Of a stretch of DNA of 20,364 bases, positions 7,322 through 14,382 are shown in pieces (within the stretch, counting starts at the first letter, position 1; every line of letters begins with the position of its first letter). The notes beneath the pieces are model-generated. The model had not been told where the DNA came from, did not search any database, and saw only the letters and a program-made list of their open reading frames with translations. The position numbers and the translations under genes are program-made. Location: positions 1 through 20,364 of the IMG/VR virus record IMGVR_UViG_3300042870_000670, one strand, 5' to 3'. The DNA comes from a virus.

Positions 7322-8668
7322 TCAGTCGGCCTGAAAACGCCTTGGCGAGGCCTTGGCGGGTCTGGAATCGCTATCCCTGCGGGCGGGTCTGGTCTCCGTC
7401 TGGGCAGGGTTGGCCTCCTCGGGGGTGGCGTACTCCCATCGGACGACCCCTTTCTGGCGGGCGTGGCGGATGGTGATCTCGTTGGCGAAGTCGTCGGCGT
7501 GGTCCTTCAGGCCGGCACGGCCGCGGCGCTTGGTCAGGGCGAACTTGAACACGGGTTCGTCTCCTGGGCATCTCTGGAGCACGGCGCACTCGCGTGCCCA
7601 GTTGGTGAGTTCTGAACTCCCGCTCCCTGCGTATGCTAGGTCGGCAACGGTCTGGCCTTCCTTGTCCTTGGCCGAGCGGGGCTTGGTCGTATGGTGGACG
7701 GCCATGAAGACGGCGCCGGTCTCTTCGAGGACCGGGTTGATGCCGTGGCGCAGGAACTCGGTCATCTGCTTCTGATCGGAGACCTCGATGCCGCAGAAGG
7801 ACATCAGCGGGTCGCAGGTGAACCAGTCCGCGTTGTGGCGGATGATTAGTTCCCGCATCCGTTCGATGAAGGCAGGCCCGACCGAATGGGTGTCGCGGTA
7901 GATGTGCAGGTTCTCGTCGAGTAGGCGCTCTTCGTCCGGGTAGAGCATCAGGCCTTGGCAGATGGACTGGAAGGCCTGCGCGACATCCCCGGCGTCGTTC
8001 TCGGCCTGAGCCATGACGATACGCAAAGGCCGCTTGGCTTGGATACCGAAGAAGGGACGGCCGACGGCTAGGCAGATGAGCAGCTGAAGGGTGAAGGATG
8101 ACTTGCCCACGCCTGACTGCGAGACGAGTAGGAGCGAGCCGCCCTTGCATAGCCAGCGGTTACCGACGAGGCAGGTCGGGTCGTTGTCCGCGTCAAAGGA
8201 GCGGAGCAGGGACAGGGGCATGAGTTCGGCCTGATCGCGTGGCTTGGCTCTGCCCTTGGCGGCCTTGAGTGACCCCTCGGTAAAGGCGACCAGGGCTTCG
8301 GGGTCGGCGTCTTCCTCGTTGGCGTGGTCGTAGAGGCGGGACGCGGTGAGGCTGATTTGCCGGAGGGCGGCCTTGCGCTTGATGAGGTCAGCCCATCCGG
8401 GGTTGAAGACGGACGCGCCGACGTTGGTCGTCAGTTCGGAGATGTAGTGGGCTTCGGCCGTTGACCTGGCTTCGCGCAGCTTGTTGGTCACGACCAGTTC
8501 GTCTGGCGGGACGCCGGCATCGGAGAGGGCCTTGATACAGGCGGCCGTGTCCTGATGCTTGGGCTCGTGGAAGTCCGAAGGGATCAGGCCTTCGGGGAGA
8601 GGGAGAGCATCGCGTAGGAGGACACCGAGGAGGTGGCGTTCCGCGTCGATGGCGGAGGGGAGAGGCAT
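7322..8668 (-). CDS. Replicative helicase: DnaB-N-like domain plus RecA-type ATPase
   Basis: A 448-aa protein. Residues 1-110 (AIDAERHLLGVLLRDALPLPEGLIPSDFHEPKHQDT) match the N-terminal DnaB helicase domain pattern. The C-terminal ATPase has Walker A SQSGVGKSS (183-191), Walker B DWFTCDPLMS (281-290), an AVHHTTKP motif (323-330) and GSGSSELTNWARE (348-360), features of the RepA/AAA_25 branch of RecA-like helicases. It should unwind phage DNA at the fork. The C-terminal 35 residues are polar and low-complexity (TETRPARRDSDSRPAKASPRR). It is followed by the repeat/G4 interval and preceded by a 48-nt gap with a small inverted repeat. No primase is seen in this window. Confidence 0.9.
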   Translation of the reverse strand: MPLPSAIDAERHLLGVLLRDALPLPEGLIPSDFHEPKHQDTAACIKALSDAGVPPDELVVTNKLREARSTAEAHYISELTTNVGASVFNPGWADLIKRKAALRQISLTASRLYDHANEEDADPEALVAFTEGSLKAAKGRAKPRDQAELMPLSLLRSFDADNDPTCLVGNRWLCKGGSLLLVSQSGVGKSSFTLQLLICLAVGRPFFGIQAKRPLRIVMAQAENDAGDVAQAFQSICQGLMLYPDEERLLDENLHIYRDTHSVGPAFIERMRELIIRHNADWFTCDPLMSFCGIEVSDQKQMTEFLRHGINPVLEETGAVFMAVHHTTKPRSAKDKEGQTVADLAYAGSGSSELTNWARECAVLQRCPGDEPVFKFALTKRRGRAGLKDHADDFANEITIRHARQKGVVRWEYATPEEANPAQTETRPARRDSDSRPAKASPRRFQAD

Positions 8669-8687
8669 AGGGAGGGAGGTGGGGTTT

Positions 8688-8703
8688 GCCGATGTGCGTC
8701 GGC
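8688..8703. repeat. Short inverted repeat in the 48-nt gap before the helicase
   Basis: GCCGA-tgtgcg-TCGGC forms a 5-bp stem with a 6-nt loop, between the stop of the upstream small gene (8717) and the helicase start (8668). There is no T-tract after it. It may be a weak transcript-processing or regulatory hairpin, or chance. Confidence 0.35.
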
Positions 8704-8716
8704 TTGGTCAAATGTT

Positions 8717-9007
8717 TTACCGCTTGGCGATTGGCGGGCCGTAGTGGTCCACGGCGCGGAGTCGGTTGCTCTTGCCGATGAGGACGCGGTAGCGGACCTT
8801 GACCAGGGCGCCGATGTCCATGGCCTTCTTGATGTAGATGGACGCGGTGTGGCCGGCCTTGAGTTTCCATTTGGCCGCCCACTGATCGCGGGTCATGTAA
8901 CCCTTGGGGGGCTTCACGGCGCTGCGGTTAATCTCGGCCATGACGGCGAGGAGAACCGGGTCATTGCCGACGCGGGTGTAGAGCATCTTCTTGCGGGACT
9001 TGGGCAT
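8717..9007 (-). CDS. Small winged-helix-like protein, unknown function
   Basis: A 96-aa protein from the ATG at 9007 (MPKSRKKMLYTRVGNDPVLL). The longer in-frame extension is rejected because it would overlap the end of the phosphoesterase gene by over 100 nt; the chosen start lies four bases after that gene's stop. The part GYMTRDQWAAKWKLKAGHTASIYIKKAMDIGALVKVRYRV (about 36-75) has winged-helix spacing, with an apparent recognition helix followed by a hairpin. It is basic, pI clearly high by inspection, and lies just before the helicase, so a replication-linked DNA-binding role is plausible but unproven. Confidence 0.7.
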   Translation of the reverse strand: MPKSRKKMLYTRVGNDPVLLAVMAEINRSAVKPPKGYMTRDQWAAKWKLKAGHTASIYIKKAMDIGALVKVRYRVLIGKSNRLRAVDHYGPPIAKR

Positions 9008-9011
9008 GAGC

Positions 9012-9773
9012 TCAGGGGGTAAAGGTCTTAAGGTCTTTCGTCCAGATCCATTGGTCGCCCATCTTGTGGACGAGCCATGCCTTGTAGTCTCCGCCGGCGG
9101 TGACGAAGCCCGCGACAAAGCCTGAGCCCCATCGGGCCGTCGCCAGTCTCTGAGCGCTATAGGTCATCTCGTCTTTACGGCATAGGCATCCAGCTGAGAA
9201 GGCGTTGCCGCCCCCGTGCTTGGTCAAGGCAATGCTGGCGAGGTTGTGTGTATGCCCGTGGATGAGAGCACCGCCGTAAGGGGCGTAGTGGAGGCCTTGG
9301 AGAACGGTGGCGTTGGCGCCGTGTGCATATCCGTGTATCATCGCCACCGGGCCTAGGCGATAGACGCCCTTGTCGGCGTGGTAGGGGAGGATGGTCCGTG
9401 CTCCGCATTTGCGGGCGTGGGCGTTGATGTGGTCCTTCACCCCTTGGCAGTAGTCGCGGACCAGGGCGGAGCCGGCGCCTTGAGCAGCGTCGAGTCGGTG
9501 CTCGTGATTACCCCACAGCCAGACGTTAGGACGCCAGCGGTCGAAGAACTGTTTTCCATCGTCGAGGTCAGCCTGGAGGGACTCAGCGCCTTCCTTGTCC
9601 GTGCCGACGCCTTTACGCAGGGAGCGGAAGTCGTACTGATCTCCACCGGCAATCTTGAGGACGCTGCTCCCGCCGAAGTCCTTAGTGAACTCGTAGAGCG
9701 CGGCCAAGGCCTCGGGGTCGGCCATGTCGCCATGACTGTCGGAGGCGTAGATGAACTTGGTCAGCTTGCTCAT
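9012..9773 (-). CDS. Calcineurin-like metallophosphoesterase
   Basis: A 253-aa protein with the full metallophosphoesterase motif series: an SDSHG variant of DxH (D12, H14), GGDQYD (D45), GNHEHR (N89, H90), IHGYAHG (H147) and HGHTHN (H174, H176). These residues bind the two-metal centre. The family cleaves phosphoesters in substrates ranging from DNA ends to nucleotides and proteins; the substrate here cannot be read from sequence. The insertion between GGD and GNHE (RSLRKGVGTDKEGAESLQADLDDGKQFF) is typical of phage members. The start at 9773 overlaps the upstream stop as ATGA. Neighbours are nucleotide-metabolism and DNA-binding genes, so a role in DNA processing or nucleotide salvage is possible. 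The absence of a long coiled coil argues against an SbcD/Mre11-type partner complex being encoded here. Confidence 0.9.
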   Translation of the reverse strand: MSKLTKFIYASDSHGDMADPEALAALYEFTKDFGGSSVLKIAGGDQYDFRSLRKGVGTDKEGAESLQADLDDGKQFFDRWRPNVWLWGNHEHRLDAAQGAGSALVRDYCQGVKDHINAHARKCGARTILPYHADKGVYRLGPVAMIHGYAHGANATVLQGLHYAPYGGALIHGHTHNLASIALTKHGGGNAFSAGCLCRKDEMTYSAQRLATARWGSGFVAGFVTAGGDYKAWLVHKMGDQWIWTKDLKTFTP

Positions 9774-10087
9774 TTGGTCAGGTGGGGGATGGGTTCGCCT
9801 TTGTCATAGGCCGCAAGCATCTCGTCGCGGTGACGGCGGGCGGTCTCGAGGTCTTTGCCCAGGTTGTGGACGATGTCGGTCTTGCGCCGACGGATGCGGA
9901 GCCACCAGCAGTCGCCCTGCTTCTGGAGGTGGTGGTTCGGGTTGTCGGTCTTGATGTAGGCGGGTTGGTCCTTTCGCCCGGTGCGGGTATACTTCGGACA
10001 GGCGAGGAGGAACGCCACGCGCTCGGCGGAGATGCCGATGCCCTTGGCCCATGCGATGGTCTCCTCCATGGACAGGGGCTCTTCCAT
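9770..10087 (-). CDS. Solitary AP2/integrase-N-like DNA-binding protein
   Basis: A 105-aa protein starting MEEPLSMEETIAWAKGIGI at 10087, two bases after the dNMP kinase stop; an alternative ATG lies at 10069. The first 30 residues form a helix-rich HTH-like segment (EETIAWAKGIGISAERVAFLLA). The C-terminal half (KQGDCWWLRIRRRKTDIVHNLGKDLETARRHRDEMLAAY) has the three-strand-plus-helix pattern of AP2-like domains found at the N-termini of phage tyrosine integrases and in HNH endonucleases, where they read DNA. No catalytic integrase domain is attached. It ends LTK* and overlaps the phosphoesterase start by four bases. Function unknown; DNA binding is likely. Confidence 0.65.
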   Translation of the reverse strand: MEEPLSMEETIAWAKGIGISAERVAFLLACPKYTRTGRKDQPAYIKTDNPNHHLQKQGDCWWLRIRRRKTDIVHNLGKDLETARRHRDEMLAAYDKGEPIPHLTK

Positions 10088-10089
10088 CG

Positions 10090-10662
10090 TCAGAGATTCC
10101 ACGTCTTGGCCAGATGGCGCCCTTCGGCGAGGATGCACTGGCGGGAGTTAGGGGCGAAGACGAACTCCTGGTCGAAGGAATGGAACTGCTTAATCTCGCA
10201 GATGCTGTCGAGCTCCTCGTCGTTCGCGGGGCCGATGCCGGCCGTGGAGACGTAGACGGTGCGGACCTTCCAGCCGAGGTTCCAGAGGATGGACTGGGAC
10301 ACCCGCAGCTCGTTGATATACCGCCAGTCAGAAACGACGACCGTCTCGGGGGCGACCTCATCGGGGCCCATCTGGATCGGGACGAAGTGGGCGAGGTTCT
10401 CGGCGAAGACGTCAGGGTTAAGGGAGCGGGCGAACTTGCCCAGGGTGACGAGCACGTCCCGATGTTTCACCTTAAAGGCCTCGTTATGGAAGTCGCCTTC
10501 CAGATTGAGCGACCAGAGGAAGTCGTTCGCTGCGTCCTTGAGGTGGGCGGCAAAGGAGGTCTTGCGCGACGGCCGGCGGGACCATTCAAGGATGCCCTCG
10601 GCAAGGGAGTCCTTCCCGGCCCTTGCGAATCCGCAAATTAAAACGAGTGTGGGAGGGGACAT
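10090..10662 (-). CDS. Deoxynucleoside monophosphate kinase
   Basis: A 190-aa P-loop kinase that phosphorylates dNMPs to dNDPs, raising dNTP supply for phage DNA synthesis. The Walker A motif is CGFARAGKDS (10-19), and VVVSDWRYINEL (about 130-141) matches the 'DxR...E' motif of phage dNMP kinases of the T4 gp1 type. The start was set at the ATG at 10662 (MSPPTLVLICGFARAGKD), which puts the P-loop at its normal place and forms a TAATG one-base overlap with the HNH gene. The in-frame extension upstream overlaps HNH coding and was rejected. Length is normal for the short members of the family. Confidence 0.85.
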   Translation of the reverse strand: MSPPTLVLICGFARAGKDSLAEGILEWSRRPSRKTSFAAHLKDAANDFLWSLNLEGDFHNEAFKVKHRDVLVTLGKFARSLNPDVFAENLAHFVPIQMGPDEVAPETVVVSDWRYINELRVSQSILWNLGWKVRTVYVSTAGIGPANDEELDSICEIKQFHSFDQEFVFAPNSRQCILAEGRHLAKTWNL

Positions 10663-11159
10663 TATTTTTTGTAGTAGGAAAGGACGGCTTTGCAGACTTC
10701 CATGAACTGCTCGACAGTCATATCGTTCTTGCACTGGTTAACTTCGGGAGAAAGCCATTGAAGGTTGGAAGGCTCGTTATTGCCTCCCTTAGACACGGGG
10801 ATGATGTGATCTAGCTCAGCGGTCCTGTCCAATGGCTTCCCAGTCATGGCGCATCGGCCACGCTGACGCTTCCATATCCAGAAAATGGCAGACCTGATTT
10901 CCGCCACGTCGCCCTGCTTGGTTCGCCATACCGAGTTCTTAGCCCTGGTATGGAAGAAGCGGCGTTTCGAACGTTCGGACTCAACGGCCCGAGCGCGATC
11001 CTTGTTCTTCTCCCTCCAGCGCTTAATCGCTTCCCGATGGCTATCGCGATTCTTAGCCCGCCAATTTGCTTGGGTCTGCTTTGCCTTTTCAGGGTTGGCC
11101 TTTGCCCATTCCTTAAGCCGGAGGATGGAGGCGACCTTCTTGGCGGCGGCGGTGCTCAT
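10662..11159 (-). CDS. HNH endonuclease (homing-type)
   Basis: A 165-aa nuclease. Residues 100-150 hold the HNH core: RGRCAMTGKPLDRTAELDHIIPVSKGGNNEPSNLQWLSPEVNQCKNDMT, with D117-H118, N132 and N141. The usual zinc CxxC pairs are reduced to C103 and C143, so metal binding beyond the active site may be lost. Residues 15-60 are a basic repeat (KEWAKANPEK..., NWRAKNRDS..., RWREKNKDRARA) with a roughly 15-residue period, a common DNA-contacting extension of phage HNH proteins. It overlaps both neighbours by 1-3 nt. Slightly lower GC than the flanking genes fits an inserted homing or free-standing HNH gene. A packaging role is unlikely this far from terminase. Confidence 0.88.
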   Translation of the reverse strand: MSTAAAKKVASILRLKEWAKANPEKAKQTQANWRAKNRDSHREAIKRWREKNKDRARAVESERSKRRFFHTRAKNSVWRTKQGDVAEIRSAIFWIWKRQRGRCAMTGKPLDRTAELDHIIPVSKGGNNEPSNLQWLSPEVNQCKNDMTVEQFMEVCKAVLSYYKK

Positions 11160-11317
11160 TCAGCGTTGGCCTTACGCAGCGCCTTGGCCATGCGGGCGGC
11201 GATGCGGGTCTGGCGGCCGGACATCTTGACCTTGCGCCTGACGCGGCGCAGTTTGATGTCGGGGTTCTTGAGCAGGGCCTCGATGAGGGCTTCCCGCAGC
11301 TTGACGTGGTTGTCCAT
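11156..11317 (-). CDS. Small basic protein (53 aa), unknown
   Basis: A 53-residue frame beginning MDNHVKLREALIEALLKN. It is arginine- and lysine-rich (IKLRRVRRKVKMSGRQTRIAARMAKALRKA) and predicted to be helical. Its stop overlaps the HNH start by three bases, and its start shares one base with the stop of the upstream SSB candidate, so it fills the interval exactly and is probably real. The charge suggests nucleic-acid binding. No family recognised. Confidence 0.6.
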   Translation of the reverse strand: MDNHVKLREALIEALLKNPDIKLRRVRRKVKMSGRQTRIAARMAKALRKANAE

Positions 11318-11757
11318 CAGAACGGCGGGTTGTCGGGGATGGGCTCGCTGACGACCGGGGACTGACTTCCGCGGGGGTACGTCATCTTATATTTATACTG
11401 AGGTTTGCCCTGCCATTCGCCATTAGCCTCGACCTCTACGCCGACTAGGATGGTCTGGCCGCAAGCGGGGGCGATGTACTCCAGGTACTCGGCAGGGGTC
11501 GCGTCTAGCCTGATCTCGTTGGTGAACTTGCCGGAGAACTTACCGACGAGCATGGCGAGCGCCTTGCCGTACTTGGTGGAGAAGTTCTTTGAGAGGCAGA
11601 AGCCCTTGTCGTCTACGAAGAAGAGGCGGGCGGAGGCCGTGCCATCCTCCCAGACCTTGACCTTGTCGGTTCCCTTGGGGCGGATGAGTTTCAGTTTGTA
11701 CGTTCCATTCTGGGAGATGGACGTGAGCGGCGGGCGGTCGTTGTTTTCGGTGGTCAT
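11317..11757 (-). CDS. Putative single-stranded DNA-binding protein with SSB-like tail
   Basis: A 146-aa protein from the ATG at 11757 (MTTENNDRPPLTSISQNGTYKLKLIR), seven bases upstream of which the exonuclease gene ends. The long N-terminal extension in the same frame is rejected because it overlaps that exonuclease. The body is rich in alternating hydrophobic and polar residues, consistent with a beta-barrel (KVKVWEDGTASARLFFVDDKG, TILVGVEVEANGEWQGKPQYKYKMTY). The C-terminus ends EPIPDNPPF, resembling the acidic DDDIPF-type tip that bacterial SSBs use to recruit partners. Neighbouring ERF and exonuclease genes support a recombination SSB, but the OB-fold is inferred, not recognised by a motif. 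Confidence 0.6.
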   Translation of the reverse strand: MTTENNDRPPLTSISQNGTYKLKLIRPKGTDKVKVWEDGTASARLFFVDDKGFCLSKNFSTKYGKALAMLVGKFSGKFTNEIRLDATPAEYLEYIAPACGQTILVGVEVEANGEWQGKPQYKYKMTYPRGSQSPVVSEPIPDNPPF

Positions 11758-11761
11758 GGTA

Positions 11762-12565
11762 TTAGGCGAAGTTGATAGGGGCGGCGGTGGTCGTGGACTT
11801 GATGTCGATGACCTGAATCTCCTGAGTGTAAGACGGCCAGACGCCCGTGGCGCTGCATTCCTTGTAGAGGGTGATGGCCTTCTCGAAGTCGGAGACGGCA
11901 TAGGACATCAGGTCGGGGCCTACTTCGCATATCGACCAGGCGAACGGGGGCTCCTTCTCGATGAAGAGGAATCGGAAGCCGAGAGGGCGACGGCCAGTGG
12001 CGAGCTCGTAGACGAGTCGGTACCAATAGGCCTGCAGGTTATAGCGATAATTGCGGATGCTCTTTAACATACCAGCGGGAGTCGCTTCACCGGCGCCTGT
12101 GGTCTTGATGTCCCAGAGGTAGTCACCGGCCACGCCGTCGATGGCGGCCTTGAGCGGGACGCCACAGTAGTCGACGTGGTACATGACTTCGGTCGCGTCA
12201 AAGACGACGCCGTGGGTCTTAAGCGCGTGTCGGGCAGACGCGGCGACAAGATGGCCGAGGGCTGACTCCTCATAGTCGAGGATAGTCTTGCCGGCGTTGG
12301 CCGTGACGAACTCGCTCCAGATAGCCTTTCCCTCTTTAGTCCGCCGATCACAATCCGGGGCGGTGACGTAGAGGTCGTCGAGCGTCTTCGGTTCGAGGAC
12401 GGCCGAGTGAACGAAGGTGCCGAACTTGAGGGCCTTGGTCTCTTCCTGGGGCGTGTTGATGTAGGCCTGATAGTGGGCAGGCGAATTGCCGACGAGGACT
12501 TTCGCGGCGGACTGGTTGAGCGCTGGGAAGGCGCGGTATTCTTTGCGGTCGTGGATTTGGGGCAT
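11762..12565 (-). CDS. RecE-like PD-(D/E)XK exonuclease
   Basis: A 267-aa protein of the exodeoxyribonuclease VIII / DUF3799 type. Seen motifs: LNQSAAKVLVGNSPAHY (16-32), ALKFGTFVHSAVLEP (45-59) with His53, the catalytic core AAIDGVAGDYLWDIKTTG (140-157) with D143, D152 and K154, and LQAYWYRLVYE (177-187) with Gln178. The family digests one strand of linear dsDNA, leaving a 3' tail for annealing. It is preceded by small unknowns and the ERF annealing gene and followed by the SSB candidate: an exonuclease-annealase-SSB set like RecE/RecT or Red. Start at the ATG at 12565; the reading frame fits the motif positions. Confidence 0.9.
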   Translation of the reverse strand: MPQIHDRKEYRAFPALNQSAAKVLVGNSPAHYQAYINTPQEETKALKFGTFVHSAVLEPKTLDDLYVTAPDCDRRTKEGKAIWSEFVTANAGKTILDYEESALGHLVAASARHALKTHGVVFDATEVMYHVDYCGVPLKAAIDGVAGDYLWDIKTTGAGEATPAGMLKSIRNYRYNLQAYWYRLVYELATGRRPLGFRFLFIEKEPPFAWSICEVGPDLMSYAVSDFEKAITLYKECSATGVWPSYTQEIQVIDIKSTTTAAPINFA

Positions 12566-12587
12566 GATGTGCGTTTGGTGGAAAGGG

Positions 12588-12815
12588 TCAGAGGGAGGCG
12601 GTGTTCTTTTCGATGTGGTTAAGAAGCGCGCAGACGGTGATGGCGTCGGCAGCGTTCTCGATCAACAGAAAGGTGTGTCCGATGCAATACAGTGCAGTGC
12701 CGTGGACAAGGGCGTCCTTTGGCTTATCCGCGTTGGCCTTCTCATCCTTGAAGCCATACCGAAGGACGCCGGTCTTGTTGTCCTTGGACGGGAAGATGGT
12801 GTAGCGCTGGCTCAT
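12588..12815 (-). CDS. Hypothetical 75-aa protein
   Basis: Begins MSQRYTIFPSKDNKTGVLRYGFKDEKANADKPKD; the C-terminal half (GTALYCIGHTFLLIENAADAITVCALLNHIEKN) is mixed hydrophobic and helical, too polar for a clear membrane helix. The start is three bases after the stop of the next upstream gene, so it belongs to the same run of recombination-region genes. No family recognised. Tight packing and lack of overlap with another gene support it being real. Confidence 0.65.
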   Translation of the reverse strand: MSQRYTIFPSKDNKTGVLRYGFKDEKANADKPKDALVHGTALYCIGHTFLLIENAADAITVCALLNHIEKNTASL

Positions 12816-12818
12816 GGG

Positions 12819-13166
12819 TCAGAGGGCGGCGTCGTCTTCGCTCGGGTTGTGCTCTTCGACGTGCGCCGAAAGGAGGTTGCAAAGGTCGATGGCGTTGTCC
12901 GCGGCGAGGGCGATGCGGTCGAGCTGATTGCGGAGGACGCGCTCATGGGCGACCACGGCCTTGATGCGGTCGTAGATGGGTTTGACGTGATAGGCCTCCT
13001 CGATCTTGTCGGCGTCCAGGGCGTCGAGCTCGTTGTTGACGGCGATGATGGACTCGGCGAGGGAGTTAGCGTCGCCAGCGATGCCCTCGAAAGAGTTAGG
13101 GCGGAGGGTGGCCAGTTCGCCGGCTAGTTGCGTCAGGAGGTTCCTGAGGTATTCGCGGTTCGTCAT
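12819..13166 (-). CDS. Hypothetical helical protein (115 aa)
   Basis: Starts MTNREYLRNLLTQLAGELATLRP with an ATGA overlap with the upstream gene. It is nearly all helical, with heptad-like patterns (IIAVNNELDALDADKIEEAYHVKPIYDRIKAVVAHERVLRNQLDRIALAADNAIDLCNLLSAHVEEH), and has an acidic C-terminus (PSEDDAAL). It resembles other small phage proteins that form coiled-coil oligomers. No family or function is recognised; it lies between ERF and the exonuclease, so a recombination accessory role is only a guess. Confidence 0.65.
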   Translation of the reverse strand: MTNREYLRNLLTQLAGELATLRPNSFEGIAGDANSLAESIIAVNNELDALDADKIEEAYHVKPIYDRIKAVVAHERVLRNQLDRIALAADNAIDLCNLLSAHVEEHNPSEDDAAL

Positions 13167-13402
13167 TTGGTGAAGGTAAGTTCTTTGACTTCGCCGTTAG
13201 GTGCGAGCGTAAAGAATCGGACGTCTGACCGGGAGAGGGACGGGTAGGTCTTCCGCTTCCACGCGTTCAAGTCGGTCATGAAGTCGGCGGACTTGCGGGC
13301 GGTCATCTCGATGTAGGGGAAGCCGTCCAAGAAGAGGAGGAGGGCGTATTGATTTCGGACGGTGGCCGCGATCTTCTCTATGCCCTTCGGCAGGTCAGCC
13401 AT
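13163..13402 (-). CDS. Hypothetical 79-aa protein
   Basis: Begins MADLPKGIEKIAATVRNQYALLLFLDGFPYIEMTARKSADF. It has an alpha-beta character, with a beta-like tail (DVRFFTLAPNGEVKELTFTK). It ends TK* in the ACCAAATGA context and overlaps the next start by four bases, and overlaps the upstream gene end by eight. No family recognised. Its place inside the annealase-exonuclease run suggests co-expression with them. Confidence 0.6.
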   Translation of the reverse strand: MADLPKGIEKIAATVRNQYALLLFLDGFPYIEMTARKSADFMTDLNAWKRKTYPSLSRSDVRFFTLAPNGEVKELTFTK

Positions 13403-13634
13403 TGTTGCGGGCCTCCTGCCATTCCTGAACAGCGTCCACGAGTTCGGACGGGTCGATGCGTTTGGCGTGGCGGATACAGTACCAGAGTTGGTCGCCGGCC
13501 TCGCGCATTCCCTCCAGGCGTTCCTCCAGCTGCTTGATGCGGGCGTCCTTGGCGGCGCTCAGGTTCTGGCCGTGCATGGCGCCCATCGCGGCGGAGATGG
13601 GGTCGAAGGGGTTGAAGTCCTTAGGGTCGCTCAT
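13395..13634 (-). CDS. Hypothetical 79-aa protein
   Basis: Begins MSDPKDFNPFDPISAAMGAMHGQNLSAAKDARIKQLEERLEGMREAGDQL. Residues about 25-50 form a charged coiled coil, and the C-terminal helix is DPSELVDAVQEWQEARNNG. Its start overlaps the ERF stop as ATGA, so it is probably translationally coupled to the annealase gene. No family recognised. Confidence 0.65.
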   Translation of the reverse strand: MSDPKDFNPFDPISAAMGAMHGQNLSAAKDARIKQLEERLEGMREAGDQLWYCIRHAKRIDPSELVDAVQEWQEARNNG

Positions 13635-14098
13635 TTGGTCAGGGGGCGAGGGGTGGGGGAGAAGGCAGGGGCGGAGGGGGAAACGGCCGCAGAACGGAAG
13701 CCAGAGGCCGCCACGGCACCATCGTCGTCCAAGTCCACACTGATGGAACAGGCGGTCTGGATGGACTGGCGGCGGATGTAAGTGATGGCTCCGCCAATCT
13801 TCTGAGCGTCGAGGCCCTCGGACTTGACCATCAGTCGGCCGAAGTCGAAGCGCTCGCCGGAGGTGTGGAGGAAGGCGGTCGAGACGCCGACCTTGCCCTC
13901 TTCGGAGATGAGCGTCTGGATCAGAGCCAGGTTGTGGTCGAGGAGGACTGGCTTGATGGCGTCGAGCAGCGCGTCGAGGGAGACGTAGCGGTTCTTGAAG
14001 CCCGGGTTGACCTTGTTGGCCTTGACGTTGTCGAGCTGCGCGAGAGCGGCGACCAGGTCGGCCGTCGCGGTGTTGGGGGATGTGGGTTCTTTAGGCAT
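13631..14098 (-). CDS. ERF-family single-strand annealing protein
   Basis: A 155-aa recombinase of the ERF (P22 Erf) superfamily, which anneals complementary ssDNA during phage recombination or replication-fork repair. Motifs: the N-terminal helix with KANKVNPGFKNRYVSLDALLDAIKPVLLDHNLALIQ (26-61) and the diagnostic DAQKIGGAITYIRRQSIQTACSISVDLDDDG (97-127), corresponding to the 'GSAxTYARRYxL...DDDG' signature. The Ala/Pro/Ser tail after about 130 is low complexity and shorter than in P22 Erf, so a C-terminal tail domain is absent. It pairs functionally with the RecE-like exonuclease about 1 kb downstream. It overlaps the next gene by four bases. Confidence 0.9.
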   Translation of the reverse strand: MPKEPTSPNTATADLVAALAQLDNVKANKVNPGFKNRYVSLDALLDAIKPVLLDHNLALIQTLISEEGKVGVSTAFLHTSGERFDFGRLMVKSEGLDAQKIGGAITYIRRQSIQTACSISVDLDDDGAVAASGFRSAAVSPSAPAFSPTPRPLTK

Positions 14099-14112
14099 AG
14101 GGAAAGGGGAGG

Positions 14113-14349
14113 TCAGTCCTTGCGGATCAGGTCGCGGATATCGGCCTTGCCGATGGACTCCTGCAGGACGGAGAGGGAGACTTGGCGGACCTTGCCGTCG
14201 ATGACGATATTGTACGCGGGGCCGGAGGGCTTGAGCGTGCTGGTCAGGGGCTTGGCGAGGACGCCGTCGGGCAGCAGGATGTAGCGCGTGCCCGGGATGA
14301 CCGCGTAGGCCTGAGCCTCGGGGATGTTCTTGATGGAGGTTTTCTTCAT
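14113..14349 (-). CDS. Small protein, weakly NUMOD4-like
   Basis: A 78-aa protein, MKKTSIKNIPEAQAYAVIPGTRYILLPDGVLAKPLTSTLKPSGPAYNIVIDGKVRQVSLSVLQ. The beta pattern (a 'yxll-dG-lakpl...gpaYnivIDGKvrqVs' core, about 22-60) resembles NUMOD4-type DNA-binding modules found at the N-terminus of HNH nucleases, but no nuclease domain follows. The similarity is by pattern only. It is preceded by a perfect inverted repeat after the RuvC stop and lies 14 nt upstream of the ERF start. It might be a regulator of the annealase operon. Confidence 0.55.
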   Translation of the reverse strand: MKKTSIKNIPEAQAYAVIPGTRYILLPDGVLAKPLTSTLKPSGPAYNIVIDGKVRQVSLSVLQESIGKADIRDLIRKD

Positions 14350-14382
14350 AGGTTGGAAAGGTTACAAAAGGGAGGGAAGGGT

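Noticed and set aside
7371-8150. Alternative minus-strand frame within the helicase gene
   Set aside because: Arg/Pro-rich product with no domain, fully inside the frame that has Walker A and B motifs.
12486-13127. Plus-strand frame opposite small genes of the recombination region
   Set aside because: Valine/Gly/Asp-rich shadow; the minus-strand genes are tightly coupled with 1-8 nt junctions, the pattern of the whole window.
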